From positions 248,001-312,000 of the forward strand of contig NZ_VISR01000004.1 in assembly GCF_007827595.1 (NCBI RefSeq): a stretch of 64,000 nucleotides of DNA. Direction: 5' to 3'. How positions within the stretch are numbered: position 1 is the first letter of the stretch; every line of letters begins with the position of its first letter. The notes below the pieces were generated by a model. It had not been told where the DNA came from. It saw nothing but the letters and a program-made list of their open reading frames with translations, and did not search any database. Shown here piece after piece: positions 1 through 8,289 of this stretch. Source of the DNA: Streptomyces sp. BK340. Lineage in GTDB: Bacteria > Actinomycetota > Actinomycetes > Streptomycetales > Streptomycetaceae. The translations under genes and the position numbers were made by a program.

Positions 1-129
1 CGTGTCCTTGGAGGCGTCGTCGGTGGCGCCGGAGTTGGACTGGCCGGTACAGGCGGTGGTGAGCAGGGCGAGCGACGCGGTTACGGCAAAAGCCGCCTTT
101 CGGACAACGGAGGGTATGACTTCGGGCAT
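1..129 (-). CDS. Sugar ABC transporter solute-binding lipoprotein, N-terminus only (runs off the window)
   Basis: Only the first 43 codons lie inside the window. They encode a classic lipoprotein signal: charged start with VRK, a hydrophobic stretch (AAFAVTASLALL) and a lipobox ending LTTAC at about residue 27, followed by a Ser/Gly/Asp-rich linker (TGQSNSGATDDASKD) typical of mature Streptomyces solute-binding proteins. A GGGAG ribosome site lies about 8 bases upstream of the ATG. It lies 56 bases downstream of the ROK regulator on the same strand. In Streptomyces that arrangement (regulator followed by a sugar-binding lipoprotein) matches csnR-csnE, the chito-oligosaccharide uptake operon. 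The substrate cannot be read from this fragment; the assignment as a sugar-binding protein rests on the signal peptide and context. Confidence 0.6.
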   Translation of the reverse strand, partial: MPEVIPSVVRKAAFAVTASLALLTTACTGQSNSGATDDASKDT

Positions 130-185
130 GGCGAGGTCTCCCGGGGCAGGGGTGGGTGAGAAGAGGGGGACTGCGGGGGCGGGGC

Positions 186-1397
186 TCAGCGCGAGGTGTC
201 GAAGACCTCGTCGCGGGTGGTCGCGAGCGCGGACTCCAACGCGCCGCGCAGCACGGGGTGTTCACGGACGTCGCCGACGACGATCCGGGGGCGGGCCGCG
301 GCCAGCTCCTCCAGCTCGGCCTGGACGAGGGCGCGCAGCACCTCGCCGCCGGCCGTCAGGACGGAGCCGCTGAGGACGACGAGTTCGGGATCGAGGACGG
401 AGGCGAGCGAGGCGAGACCGGTGGCCAGCCGGGTCGCGTAGGCGGCGAGCAGCTCCCGGTGGGGTCCGCTCACGTGGTCGGCGGCGCGGGCCAGGAGTTC
501 CGCGGCGGCCTCGGCGTACGGCCCCGGCGGCACGTCCTCGATGCCGAGTTCGCGGGCCAGCTTCGGTACGGCCTGGGAGCCGGCCAGCTCCTGGTAGCCG
601 CCGCTGTTGGCCTTGGTCACCTGGCGCACCAGGGGGGTGCCGGGCACGGGGAGGAAGCCGACCTCGCCGGCGCCGCCGGTCCAGCCGCGGTGCAGCCGGC
701 CGCCGAGGACCAGGGCGGCGCCGAGGCCCTCCTCGTTCCACAGCAGCACGAAGTCGCTGTGGCCCCGGGCCGCGCCGAGCCGCTGTTCGGCGAGGGCGAC
801 GAGGTTGACGTCGTTCTCGTACTCGACCGGCATCGGGAGCGCGGCCGCGAGGTCGTCGAGCAGCGCGGGGGAGTGCCAGCCGGGCAGGTGGGAGGCGTAG
901 CGCAGCCGGCCGGTGCCCGGGTCGAAGGCGCCGGGGGTGCCGATGACCAGCCGGTGGACGTCGTCCCGGGCCAGTCCGGCGGACTTCACGGCGCTGTCGA
1001 GGGCGTCGGTGACCTGCCGGACGACCGGGTGGGCGGAGCGGCGGCCGGGGGTGGGCAGTTCGTACTCGCCGACCGTGCGGCCGGTGATGTCGGCGACGGC
1101 GGCGCGGATGCGGTGCGGGGTGACGTCGAGCCCGGCGGTGTACGCGGCCGTGGGATTGACCGCGTACAGCTGGGCGTTGGGGCCCGGCCGGCCCTCGCTG
1201 GTGCCGGTGACCCGGACCAGACCGGCCGCTTCCAGGCGGGCCAGCAGCTGGGAGGCGGTCGGCTTGGACAGGCCGGTGAGTTTGCCGATCCGGGTGCGGG
1301 ACAGCGGCCCGTGCTCCAGCAGGAGGTCCAGGGCGGCGCGGTCGTTCATGGCGCGCAGCACGCGAGGGGTGCCCGGCGTACCGGCGGTTCCTGCCAT
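186..1397 (-). CDS. csnR: ROK-family transcriptional repressor, CsnR-like
   Basis: A 403-residue protein with an N-terminal winged helix (LSRTRIGKLTGLSKPTASQLL, about residues 32-52) followed by a ROK sugar-kinase-like fold (GLDVTPHRIRAAVAD, ENDVNLVALAEQRLG, GEVGFLPVPG). The cysteine-rich zinc motif of ROK kinases is absent after GEVGF, which fits a regulator rather than an active sugar kinase. I chose the ATG at 1397 because AGGCAGGTG lies about 9 bases upstream; GTG 1409 and TTG 1421 are possible alternatives. It probably binds the palindrome at 1491-1505 and represses itself and the downstream sugar-uptake genes, released by an oligosaccharide inducer. The csnR name comes from remembered synteny and the lipoprotein gene that follows; another ROK sugar regulator is possible. 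Confidence 0.7.
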   Translation of the reverse strand: MAGTAGTPGTPRVLRAMNDRAALDLLLEHGPLSRTRIGKLTGLSKPTASQLLARLEAAGLVRVTGTSEGRPGPNAQLYAVNPTAAYTAGLDVTPHRIRAAVADITGRTVGEYELPTPGRRSAHPVVRQVTDALDSAVKSAGLARDDVHRLVIGTPGAFDPGTGRLRYASHLPGWHSPALLDDLAAALPMPVEYENDVNLVALAEQRLGAARGHSDFVLLWNEEGLGAALVLGGRLHRGWTGGAGEVGFLPVPGTPLVRQVTKANSGGYQELAGSQAVPKLARELGIEDVPPGPYAEAAAELLARAADHVSGPHRELLAAYATRLATGLASLASVLDPELVVLSGSVLTAGGEVLRALVQAELEELAAARPRIVVGDVREHPVLRGALESALATTRDEVFDTSR

Positions 1398-1490
1398 GGG
1401 GGTCGACACCTGCCTTTCCAACTGCCCAGTTTCCCAGTGACCTGGTCATGGCGTCCAGTCTTGATCAACCGGCCGCCCGAAGATCACTGT

Positions 1491-1505
1491 TAGGAAACTT
1501 TCCTA
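1491..1505. promoter_or_regulatory. ROK/CsnR-type operator palindrome
   Basis: A perfect 15-base palindrome TAGGAAA-C-TTTCCTA lies about 95 bases upstream of the ROK regulator start. AGGAAA/TTTCCT inverted repeats are the kind of operator I recall for Streptomyces ROK regulators including CsnR, so autoregulation is the natural reading. The palindrome is seen in the sequence; its use is inferred. Confidence 0.6.
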
Positions 1506-1554
1506 TTCGGGTGGGAGGAACGTAAGCCCAGGACGAAGAGGGCGTCAATAGACA

Positions 1555-1592
1555 ACGCCCCCGAGGCAACAGAGTCGTTACCTCGGGGGCGT
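1555..1592 (-). terminator. Hairpin terminator after the secreted-protein gene
   Basis: A 16-base stem (ACGCCCCCGAGGCAAC against GTTACCTCGGGGGCGT, one mismatch) with a 6-base loop lies 56 bases past the stop codon of the gene ending at 1648. No U-tract follows, as is common for Streptomyces terminators. Confidence 0.6.
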
Positions 1593-1647
1593 GCCGTGAG
1601 CGCGTGCCGGCCTGTGGTGGGGGTGCCGGCCGGAAGAGGGTGCCGGT

Positions 1648-2475
1648 CTACCTGACCGTCACGTGGTCACCGGCGGAGGTCTTGGCCGCGGTGGTGGCCG
1701 TACCCGTGAAGACGAAGCGGTAGGTGCCGCTCCTGGTCGCCGTCACCGTGGTGGACAGGGCGCCACCGGTGCCGGAGGTGATCGCCTTGACGTTCTTGTA
1801 CGAGCCGCCGTCGGCCTTGAACTGGAGCAGGACCGTCTGGCCCTTGTAGCCGGTGTACTTGCCGGTCTCCCAGTTCGCGCGGGTCAGGCTGCCCTTGACG
1901 GTGAGCGTCTTGCCCTTGGCCACGGGCTCCGGGGCGGCGTTCGCGGTCAGCTGGGCGGCGCGCCGCACCGTCAGCGGGGCGAGGTTGCCCCACAGCGACA
2001 CGTCGGTCTCGTTGTGCAGGTAGTCGTCCGAGACGGTGCCCTCGGCGTGGGCGTACAGGCCGGCGGCCTTCCACGTGGTGGCGTCCGCGGCCTCCCACAG
2101 GGAGTCTCCCGGTTCCACGACGATCGACTCGGTGCAGCTCTCGGTGACCGTCGTGTCCGTCGTGGCCGTGGCCGAGCAGCTGGGCGCCGTCTCCGGGTCC
2201 AGCTCGTTGCCGATGTTCCGCAGCGTGCCGCGGTAGAGGACGACCGCCTGGAACGTGCTCTTCTGGTCGATGACCAGGTCCTTGGGCCGGGTCAGGGTGT
2301 ACGTCACCGGCACGCTCACGGCCTTGCTGACACCGACGACGAGCGGCTTGCCGTTGTTCACGGTCACGCCGGCGAAGGTCAGGTCGGGCGTGCCGGACGC
2401 GGAGGCGACGGGCACGGCCAGGCCGGTCAGGGCCAGGGCGCCGGACAGGGTGGCGCCTATGGCGAGCTTTCTCAT
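1648..2475 (-). CDS. Secreted protein of unknown function with Ig-like beta segments
   Basis: A 275-residue protein starting MRKLAIGATLSGALALTGL, with a Sec signal peptide and probable cleavage after PVASA at about residue 26. The mature part is rich in Thr/Val/Ser and predicted beta strands: an N-terminal domain with two cysteines (PSCSAT and ESCTES), then a C-terminal segment (TVKGSLTRANWET..YKGQTVLLQFKADGGSYK) resembling the beta-sandwich stress-domain repeats of secreted actinobacterial proteins. The start is the ATG with GGGGA just upstream rather than any earlier codon. No catalytic motif is visible. It is monocistronic between two terminator-like regions. Similar genes in Streptomyces are often labelled 'calcium-binding' without evidence; I do not assign a function. 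Confidence 0.65.
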   Translation of the reverse strand: MRKLAIGATLSGALALTGLAVPVASASGTPDLTFAGVTVNNGKPLVVGVSKAVSVPVTYTLTRPKDLVIDQKSTFQAVVLYRGTLRNIGNELDPETAPSCSATATTDTTVTESCTESIVVEPGDSLWEAADATTWKAAGLYAHAEGTVSDDYLHNETDVSLWGNLAPLTVRRAAQLTANAAPEPVAKGKTLTVKGSLTRANWETGKYTGYKGQTVLLQFKADGGSYKNVKAITSGTGGALSTTVTATRSGTYRFVFTGTATTAAKTSAGDHVTVR

Positions 2476-2681
2476 GTATCCCCACATTCGAAACGGGCCC
2501 CCGGGCGGCGTCGCGCTCCAGATCAAGGGCCCGTCGTGAGGTGACAGTAAAGGATCACCGGATGCGGGGGGAACGCGGGGTTCCTGTGAAGACGATCTGA
2601 ATTCCCGGGCGCGTCAAGAGTCCGTCACGGATCTGCTCTCCGCTGGTCAGAGGGACGCGTTGTGTCAGATCGTGCGACTCT

Positions 2682-3299
2682 TCAGTCGTTGACGAACGGG
2701 GCCGTGTCCAGGGTGGGGTAGGGGGCGGGGAGGAGGAGGGGTTCGCCGAGATCGACCTTGGTGTCGGTGCCGTAGTACGCCTTGGTGGGGTCGTCGCCGG
2801 GCAGAACCGGGGCTGTGTAGCAGTGGGCCGTCTTCGTGTCGCGGTTGATCAGGACGTAGACGGGGATGCCTACGGCGGCGTACGTGGCCAGCTTGGCACC
2901 GGTATCGATCGCGTGGTTGGTCGACGTGACCTCGCCGACCAGGGCGATCATGTCGATGGGGTACCAGCCCTTGTGCACCTTGAGGTATGAGCTGTCCAAT
3001 TCGGTCGGCTCCCGGTGCAGGATGTAGAAGTCGGGAATCACCAAGGCCATGGTGCTGCCGTCTTGATGGGCGGCCCGGAACCCCATACCCATGCCCGCCA
3101 GCTCGAGTCCGGCTGTGTGGAGTTGGACGGTGAGCCCGACAGCGCCCTTGCTGTGGTTGTAGTCCGGCTGCGGCGGCACGATGACCGTCCCCTCGACGTA
3201 CTCGGGTCGAATCGGCGCCACTGACGCCTCCTCGATCGCGATCAGCAGATCGATGGGGTCCTGCGTCATCACCGGCTCCATGATCGGTTCAGCGCTCAT
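2682..3299 (-). CDS. Uma2/DUF820-family PD-(D/E)XK nuclease-fold protein
   Basis: A 205-residue protein with the Uma2 pattern: a substrate-grip segment RPEYVEGTVIVPPQPDYNHSK, then VIPDFYIL (Asp of the PD motif), GEVTSTNH (Glu, in place of the usual EV.SPST), DTGAKLATYAAVGIPVYVLIN (Lys and the YA..G...Y..I strand). These form the putative PD..ExK active site. The start ATG 3299 follows GAGGAGAA at a good distance, so an earlier in-frame codon was dropped. Uma2 proteins are multiplied many-fold in Streptomyces and cyanobacteria and their role is unknown; nuclease activity is inferred from fold only. Confidence 0.85.
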   Translation of the reverse strand: MSAEPIMEPVMTQDPIDLLIAIEEASVAPIRPEYVEGTVIVPPQPDYNHSKGAVGLTVQLHTAGLELAGMGMGFRAAHQDGSTMALVIPDFYILHREPTELDSSYLKVHKGWYPIDMIALVGEVTSTNHAIDTGAKLATYAAVGIPVYVLINRDTKTAHCYTAPVLPGDDPTKAYYGTDTKVDLGEPLLLPAPYPTLDTAPFVND

Positions 3300-3446
3300 C
3301 GCTGGTTCTCCTCGTCGCACTGGTGCCAGGCTAAGCCCGCGCTGGGTGCCCCGGCGGAACGATGGGGCACCCAGCGCACACTCGACGCCGGATGCCCCGA
3401 CCGTTCACTCGAACGAGTGTGCTGAACCGTTCCGTCCTCGTACGCC

Positions 3447-4547
3447 CTACTTCGGCGCCGGCCGCTGCTGCGGAGTGATCGGCGAAGCCGCCGTCGACTG
3501 GGGGGAGTCCGCGTTGGAGTACGCCGAGGGCGCCGCGACCGAGGCCGTCGGGTCCGGGACGTCCTCGATGTCCTCGACGGCCGTCGCCCCGCCCACGATG
3601 CGGATGCTGGCCGCGTCGAACGCCCGCTTGATGCGCCAGCGCAGCTCACGCTCCACCGCCACCGACTTGCCGGGCATGGTCCTGGCCGAGACCCGGACCA
3701 CCATGGAGTCGATCAGCACGCTGTCCAGGCCGAGCACCTCGACCGGCCCCCACAGCAGCTCGTTCCAGGGCTCTTCCTTGGTCATCTGCTCGGCGACCTC
3801 GTCCAGCGTGGCCTTCACCCGGTCCAGGTCCTCGCCCGACCGCACGGTCACGTCGACCCCGGCCGTCGCCCAGCCCTGGGAGAGGTTGCCGATCCGCTTG
3901 ACCTCGCCGTTGCGGACGTACCAGATCTCGCCGCCCGCGCCGCGCAGCTTGGTCACCCGCAGCCCGACCTCGATCACCTCGCCGGAGGCCACACCCGCGT
4001 CGATCGAGTCGCCGACGCCGTACTGGTCCTCCAGGATCATGAACACGCCGGAGAGGAAGTCCGTGACCAGGTTCCGGGCGCCGAAACCGATCGCCACACC
4101 GGCCACACCGGCCGAGGCCAGCAGCGGCGCCAGGTTGATCTTGAAGGTGGACAGCACCATCAGCGCGGCCGTGCCGAGGATCAGGAAGCTCGCCACCGAG
4201 CGCAGCACCGAGCCGATCGCCTGCGAGCGCTGCCGGCGCCGCTCGGCGTTGACCAGCAGCCCGCCCAGCGCGGTGCCGTCCACCGACTCCACGGTGCGGT
4301 TCATCCGGTCTATCAGCTTGGTGATCGCCCGCCGCACCGCCGTTCTGAGCGCGAACGCCACGACCAGGATCAGCAGGATCTGCAGACCCATCGCGAGCCA
4401 GGTCGACCAGTTCTGCTCCACCCAGCTGGCCGCGTTCGTCGCGCTCTCCTGGGCGTCCTGAAGCGTCGGCACGGCCGGGGCCGTCGCCCCCGAGGGAGAC
4501 GGGGTCGGCGTCGCACCGGCGGCCAGTAGGACGACGGGCAAGGACAC
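3447..4547 (-). CDS. mscS: Small-conductance mechanosensitive channel, MscS family
   Basis: A 366-residue integral membrane protein with hydrophobic helices at about 50-70 (LAMGLQILLILVVAFAL) and 120-140, and the pore helix/TM3 block LAPLLASAGVAGVAIGFGARNLVTDFLSGVFMI, which is the MscS hallmark rich in Gly/Ala. A beta domain follows (DQYGVGDSIDAG.. GEVIEVGLRVTKLRGAGGEIWYVRNGEV). The tail is Pro/Ser/Ala-rich and disordered. GTG 4547 is preceded by GGAGGT with an 8-base spacer, so the start is placed there and not at the upstream TTG. It opens under membrane tension to release osmolytes on hypo-osmotic shock. Confidence 0.92.
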   Translation of the reverse strand: MSLPVVLLAAGATPTPSPSGATAPAVPTLQDAQESATNAASWVEQNWSTWLAMGLQILLILVVAFALRTAVRRAITKLIDRMNRTVESVDGTALGGLLVNAERRRQRSQAIGSVLRSVASFLILGTAALMVLSTFKINLAPLLASAGVAGVAIGFGARNLVTDFLSGVFMILEDQYGVGDSIDAGVASGEVIEVGLRVTKLRGAGGEIWYVRNGEVKRIGNLSQGWATAGVDVTVRSGEDLDRVKATLDEVAEQMTKEEPWNELLWGPVEVLGLDSVLIDSMVVRVSARTMPGKSVAVERELRWRIKRAFDAASIRIVGGATAVEDIEDVPDPTASVAAPSAYSNADSPQSTAASPITPQQRPAPK

Positions 4548-4864
4548 GGCAGGTACCTCCAACGTGCTGCGCGGTCCGCTCCGGTGGGGCGGTCAAGGTC
4601 ACGAAAAGGTCACCGGACGGACAGGACCACCACACTAACGGGGCATGGTGTGTGCACCACGCCGTTCCGCTCAGGAGGGCCGCAGGAGAGACGGGTCTCA
4701 CCCGGGCTTGAACAGGCCATGATCCGGGGGATGCATCAGGTGTGGTCGAAAACACTCCCAGCCCGTTACCGGGACATGGTGGCGCTTCCACCAGGCATGA
4801 GGGGAGACTGACTGCAGATCGTCCCGGCGCGAGCCACGCGCCGCCGACGCCCAAGGAGGCACCC
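4548..4864. promoter_or_regulatory. Divergent intergenic region between mscS and the HNH gene
   Basis: About 317 bases with no supported gene, holding the promoters of two divergent genes. Near the mscS side three GGTCA units lie in one direction (4591-4595, 4597-4601 and 4608-4612); the last two sit within AGGTCA hexamers starting at 4596 and 4607, 11 bases apart, about one helical turn. They could be a regulator site, but this is weak. Nothing else stands out. Confidence 0.35.
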
Positions 4865-5401
4865 GTGCCGCATGTCCTGGTCCTCAACGCGTCGTACGAG
4901 CCGCTCGGCGTCGTACCGCTCCGTCGCGCGCTCGTCCTCGTCCTGGAGAACAAGGCTGTCTCCCTCGAGGAATCCGGCGCCTATATGCACAGCGCAACCG
5001 TCACAGTCCCCGCACCCAGCGTGGTCCGGCTCAAGCGATTCGTCCGGGTTCCCTATCGGGGGCCCGTTCCTCTTACCCGCAGGGCGTTGTTCGCCCGCGA
5101 CGGGGGCCGGTGCATGTACTGCGGTGGCGTCGCAACCAGCGTCGACCACGTCATCCCGCGCAGCCGCGGGGGCAAGCACGTCTGGGACAACGTGGTGGCC
5201 TCCTGCCGCCGCTGCAACCACGTGAAGGCCGACAAACACCTCGTCGAGATGGGCTGGCGGCTGCGTCACAAACCGGCCCCGCCCACCGGTCTGGCCTGGC
5301 GCATCATCGGGACCGGCCATAGGGACCCGCGCTGGCTGCCCTACTTGCAGCCGTACGGCGCGGACGACGCCATGGCCCGGATCGACGGCATCTCAGCCTG
5401 A
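4865..5401 (+). CDS. HNH endonuclease-domain protein
   Basis: A 178-residue protein starting VPHVLVLNASYEPLGVV, a beginning highly conserved among actinobacterial HNH proteins of this family. The HNH core is at about residues 80-135: RDGGRCMYCGG, SVDHVIPRSRGGKHVWDNVVASCRRCNHVKADK, giving the two CxxC zinc-binding pairs and the DH...N...H nuclease residues. AAGGAGG stands 4 bases before the GTG start, which decides against the longer reading. It is a stand-alone gene and not near a methylase or phage genes, so it is probably a housekeeping HNH protein of unknown role. Confidence 0.88.
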   Translation: MPHVLVLNASYEPLGVVPLRRALVLVLENKAVSLEESGAYMHSATVTVPAPSVVRLKRFVRVPYRGPVPLTRRALFARDGGRCMYCGGVATSVDHVIPRSRGGKHVWDNVVASCRRCNHVKADKHLVEMGWRLRHKPAPPTGLAWRIIGTGHRDPRWLPYLQPYGADDAMARIDGISA

Positions 5402-5418
5402 CGATCCGGGCCTCCGTG

Positions 5419-5483
5419 TACCCGGGGCGGCACCCCGGGCACCCGCGTGGTCCGGTCCCGGGGACCCCCGTACCCCGGGGCCG
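5419..5483. terminator. Hairpins between convergent HNH and ABC-permease genes
   Basis: Two GC hairpins built on CCCGGGG/CCCCGGG arms fill the 98-base gap between the convergent stop codons at 5401 and 5500. They probably act as a bidirectional terminator. Confidence 0.5.
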
Positions 5484-5499
5484 GACGTTCGGGCGGCGG

Positions 5500-6879
5500 T
5501 CAGGCGTAGCGCAGCTCCGCCGGGTGCACGGACCGGCGCAGCAGGGGCAGCGAGGTCGCCGCCGCCAGCAGGCAGCAGGCGTACACACCCACCGGGACCA
5601 GCAGTGCGGCGTACGGCACGGTCTGGGCGACGTACTCCTGGGTGAGCGCGCCGTACCAGATGCCGATCGCCATCCCGCCCGCCCCGGCGAGCGCGACCGC
5701 GGGAGCCAGCGGCAGGGCGGTCTCCAGGAGCAGCGCCCGGCCGAGCACCGCCCGCGGCACCCCGGCGGCGACCTGTGCGGCCAGGCCCCGGCGGCGGTTG
5801 GCCAGGGACTCGGCGGTGCCGACGGCGAGGCCGGAGAGGGTGATCGCGAGGCCGACGAGGATCGCGGCGCCGGTCAGGTCGATGCCGGTCGTGTAGAAGG
5901 ACAGGGGCATGCCCAGCTGGTTCCGGCTGCTCATGGCGTGCAGGTCGGCGAGGAACGCCTGGCGGACGCCGACGAAGCCCGTGCCGACGATGGTGACCAG
6001 CAGGACGGCCGCGTGGGTGCGGGCCGCGGCCCACGGGTCGTCGCGCAGCCGCTCCGCCGCGATCAGCGTCGCCGCGGACCGGGCGCGGCCCGCCAGCGCC
6101 CGGCCGACCAGCCCGGCCGTACCTCCGGCCAGCCACACCGTGCCCGCCCCGACCGCGATGACCAGCCCGAACAGGGTCAGCGGCAGCTGCCCCCGGTCCG
6201 TGTCGGAGGTGTTCGTGACCGCCCAGAGCGCGAGGAGCAGGACGACCAGCACCCCGCCGGCGAACAGCAGCCCGGGCCCCCGCCCGCTGGCGGGCCGCAC
6301 CCGGCGCACCCACCCGAGCGGCGAGGCCACGACCCGGCGCAGCGCCAGCGTGCCGGTCAGCGCGCCCAGCACCGGCACCCCGAGGGCGACCAGCGTGAGA
6401 CCGGTCCAGGCCGCGCCGGTCGGGCCGGCCCACAGGTGCAGCAGGACCGGCACCGCGACGGCGGTGGCGAGGGCCGAGCCCAGCAGGCAGGCCAGCCCCG
6501 TCTCCAGCGCGGCGATCCGGCGCACCTGGGCCGGGCCGGCGCCGGCCAGCCGCAGCCCGGCCAGCCGCCGGTCGCGGTGCACGGCGCCGATCCGGGCACA
6601 CTGCCCGAGGAACCCCAGCACCGGCACCAGCAGAAGCAGCAGGCAGACGATCACCCCCGAGCGCTCGCCGGGGTTGTTCAGCAGACCGCTGCCGAAGGGC
6701 ACCAGGTGATGCCCCCGCAGCGAGGCCAGGGCGACGGCGGTGAGGGCGAACCCCGTGGCCAGCGCGGCCCCGGCCGCGGTCAGTCCGGCCCGCCACCACT
6801 CCTGCCGGTCGGAGCCACGGGTGAGCTGCCAGGCGAGGCGCACATCGGTGGTCAGGGTGCCGCTCGTACGGGTCGTCAC
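5500..6879 (-). CDS. FtsX-like ABC transporter permease
   Basis: A 459-residue polytopic protein with about ten hydrophobic segments (such as GLTAAGAALATGFALTAVALA, VIVCLLLLLVPVLGFLGQCA, LLFAGGVLVVLLLALWAV, AAILVGLAITLSGLAVG). The pattern RRLAGLRLAGAGPAQVRRIAALET and RRRGLAAQVAAGVPRAVLGRALLLE is the repeated FtsX/MacB-type cytoplasmic motif seen at both ends of such permeases. It is the last gene of a padR-ATPase-permease operon, overlapping the ATPase stop by 4 bases. It probably exports a drug, peptide or lipid under PadR control; the substrate is unknown. Confidence 0.85.
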   Translation of the reverse strand: MTTRTSGTLTTDVRLAWQLTRGSDRQEWWRAGLTAAGAALATGFALTAVALASLRGHHLVPFGSGLLNNPGERSGVIVCLLLLLVPVLGFLGQCARIGAVHRDRRLAGLRLAGAGPAQVRRIAALETGLACLLGSALATAVAVPVLLHLWAGPTGAAWTGLTLVALGVPVLGALTGTLALRRVVASPLGWVRRVRPASGRGPGLLFAGGVLVVLLLALWAVTNTSDTDRGQLPLTLFGLVIAVGAGTVWLAGGTAGLVGRALAGRARSAATLIAAERLRDDPWAAARTHAAVLLVTIVGTGFVGVRQAFLADLHAMSSRNQLGMPLSFYTTGIDLTGAAILVGLAITLSGLAVGTAESLANRRRGLAAQVAAGVPRAVLGRALLLETALPLAPAVALAGAGGMAIGIWYGALTQEYVAQTVPYAALLVPVGVYACCLLAAATSLPLLRRSVHPAELRYA

Positions 6880-7574
6880 ACCGCCACCTCCGCCGGCACC
6901 GCGAGCCCGTCGCTCATCCGCGTCTCACGGTCCGCGTAGGCCGCGACCTGGGCGTCGTGCGTGATCAGCAGCACCGCCGTGCCCGCCTCGCGGGCCGTGT
7001 GCACCAGGGCCGTCATCACCTGCTCGGTGGCCAGCGAGTCCAGGGCTCCCGTCGGCTCGTCCGCGAAGACCACCTTCGGGCCGGTCACCAGCGCCCGGGC
7101 CAGGGCGACCCGCTGTGCCTGGCCCCCGCTCATCTCGCCCGGCCGCAGTTCCTCCTGCCCGCGCACCCCGAACCGCTCCAGCCACGCGCCCGCTCGTTCC
7201 CGGGCCCCGGCGCGGTCGGTGCCGGCCAGCATCAGCGGCAGCGCGACGTTGTCCACGGCCGTCAGCTCGGGAATCAGCTGCCCGAACTGGAACACCACAC
7301 CGAAGTCGGTGCGGCGCAGCTCGCTCAGCCGGTTCTCCGGCAGCTGGTCGAGTCGCTGCCCGTCGTAGGCCACCGCGCCCTCGTCCGGCCGGACGATCCC
7401 GGCCAGGCAGTGCAGCAGCGTCGATTTTCCGCTGCCGCTGGCGCCGGTCACCGCGAGGATCTCGCCCGCGCGCAGTTCGACCGAGGCGCCGCGCAGCGCC
7501 TGGGTCCTGCCGTGCGCCTTGACCAGGTCCCGGCCCGCCAGAAGCGGCACCGAGGAGTCCCCCCTGTTGTTCAT
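6876..7574 (-). CDS. ABC transporter ATP-binding protein (MacB/LolD type)
   Basis: A 232-residue ATPase with Walker A TGASGSGKSTL at about residues 43-53, Q-loop VVFQFGQL, signature MSGGQAQRVALARAL, Walker B KVVFADEPTGALDS and H-loop LLITHDAQ. The ADEPTGALD form is typical of the MacB/LolD/FtsE exporter class that pairs with FtsX-like permeases. The start MNNRGDSS overlaps the PadR stop codon by 4 bases (ATGA), showing translational coupling to the regulator upstream, and the 3' end overlaps the permease start in the same way. Confidence 0.93.
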   Translation of the reverse strand: MNNRGDSSVPLLAGRDLVKAHGRTQALRGASVELRAGEILAVTGASGSGKSTLLHCLAGIVRPDEGAVAYDGQRLDQLPENRLSELRRTDFGVVFQFGQLIPELTAVDNVALPLMLAGTDRAGARERAGAWLERFGVRGQEELRPGEMSGGQAQRVALARALVTGPKVVFADEPTGALDSLATEQVMTALVHTAREAGTAVLLITHDAQVAAYADRETRMSDGLAVPAEVAV

Positions 7575-8104
7575 GTTGCGTCGACCTCCGCGGTCAGAGT
7601 GATCAGCCGGGCCGCCGTGGTGTTCATCCAGCGGAGGTCGGCGTCGAGATGGTTGAGGGCGTAGTCCGCCGAGAGCACGGTCGCCAGATCGGCGCCCGGG
7701 TCCGTCTTCACGGCCGTGAGCTGTCGCATCCGCTCCATGTGCGCGGCGCGCTGGGCGCGCAGGTAGGCGGCCGGATCGCCGCCGGAGAGGATCGAGACGA
7801 CGACCTTGGCGAAGATCTCGTTCGTCACGAAGGGTGCGGGCGGGGCGATCTCCCCGGCCCACCGGGCCAGTTCACGCGCTCCGTCCTGCGTCGACCGGTA
7901 CAGCGTGCGCTCCGGCCCGCCGTCGGCATCGGTCCCGTCGATCTCCGCGAGACCGTCCCGGACCAGGCGTTGCAGTGTCGTGTAGACCTGCCCGTAGGCC
8001 AGCGGACGAGCCTGGGGGAAGCGTTCGTCATGGCGCCGCTTGAGGTCGTAGCCATGGCTCGGCCCCGCCTCGAGCAGCCCCAGAAGGATGTGCCGGGTGC
8101 TCAT
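7571..8104 (-). CDS. PadR-family transcriptional regulator
   Basis: A 177-residue protein starting MSTRHILLGLLEAGPSHGYDLKRR, the canonical PadR winged-helix start (conserved HGY), followed by PLAYGQVYTTLQRLVRDGLAE and the wing PERTLYRSTQDG, and a C-terminal dimerisation helix bundle with a Vir_Act_alpha_C-like segment. It is first in the operon with the ATPase and permease (4-base overlaps), the usual layout of a drug-responsive PadR/ABC system in which the regulator represses its own operon until ligand binds. An imperfect inverted repeat lies just upstream of its start. Confidence 0.9.
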   Translation of the reverse strand: MSTRHILLGLLEAGPSHGYDLKRRHDERFPQARPLAYGQVYTTLQRLVRDGLAEIDGTDADGGPERTLYRSTQDGARELARWAGEIAPPAPFVTNEIFAKVVVSILSGGDPAAYLRAQRAAHMERMRQLTAVKTDPGADLATVLSADYALNHLDADLRWMNTTAARLITLTAEVDAT

Positions 8105-8110
8105 GGAGAT

Positions 8111-8135
8111 CAGTATGCACTGGATACATGTACTG
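8111..8135. promoter_or_regulatory. Candidate PadR operator
   Basis: Imperfect inverted repeat CAGTATGCA ... CATGTACTG, centred about 20 bases upstream of the padR start, within AT-richer DNA that also suits a promoter -10. PadR proteins typically bind ATGT/ACAT-containing dyads; autoregulation is inferred. Confidence 0.4.
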
Positions 8136-8289
8136 AGTGAATAGCGAACGGCGAATGCCCGACGGGAGTGGCCGGTATGTCGGAAGAAGCACGTTGCCCC
8201 TCCGTACAGGTCTGGCATCGCGCCCACGGGGTAGGCCTGCTCTCATCCGCAGACCCGGAAGCACCCGACCCAGTGACAAGGAGGCCCCC

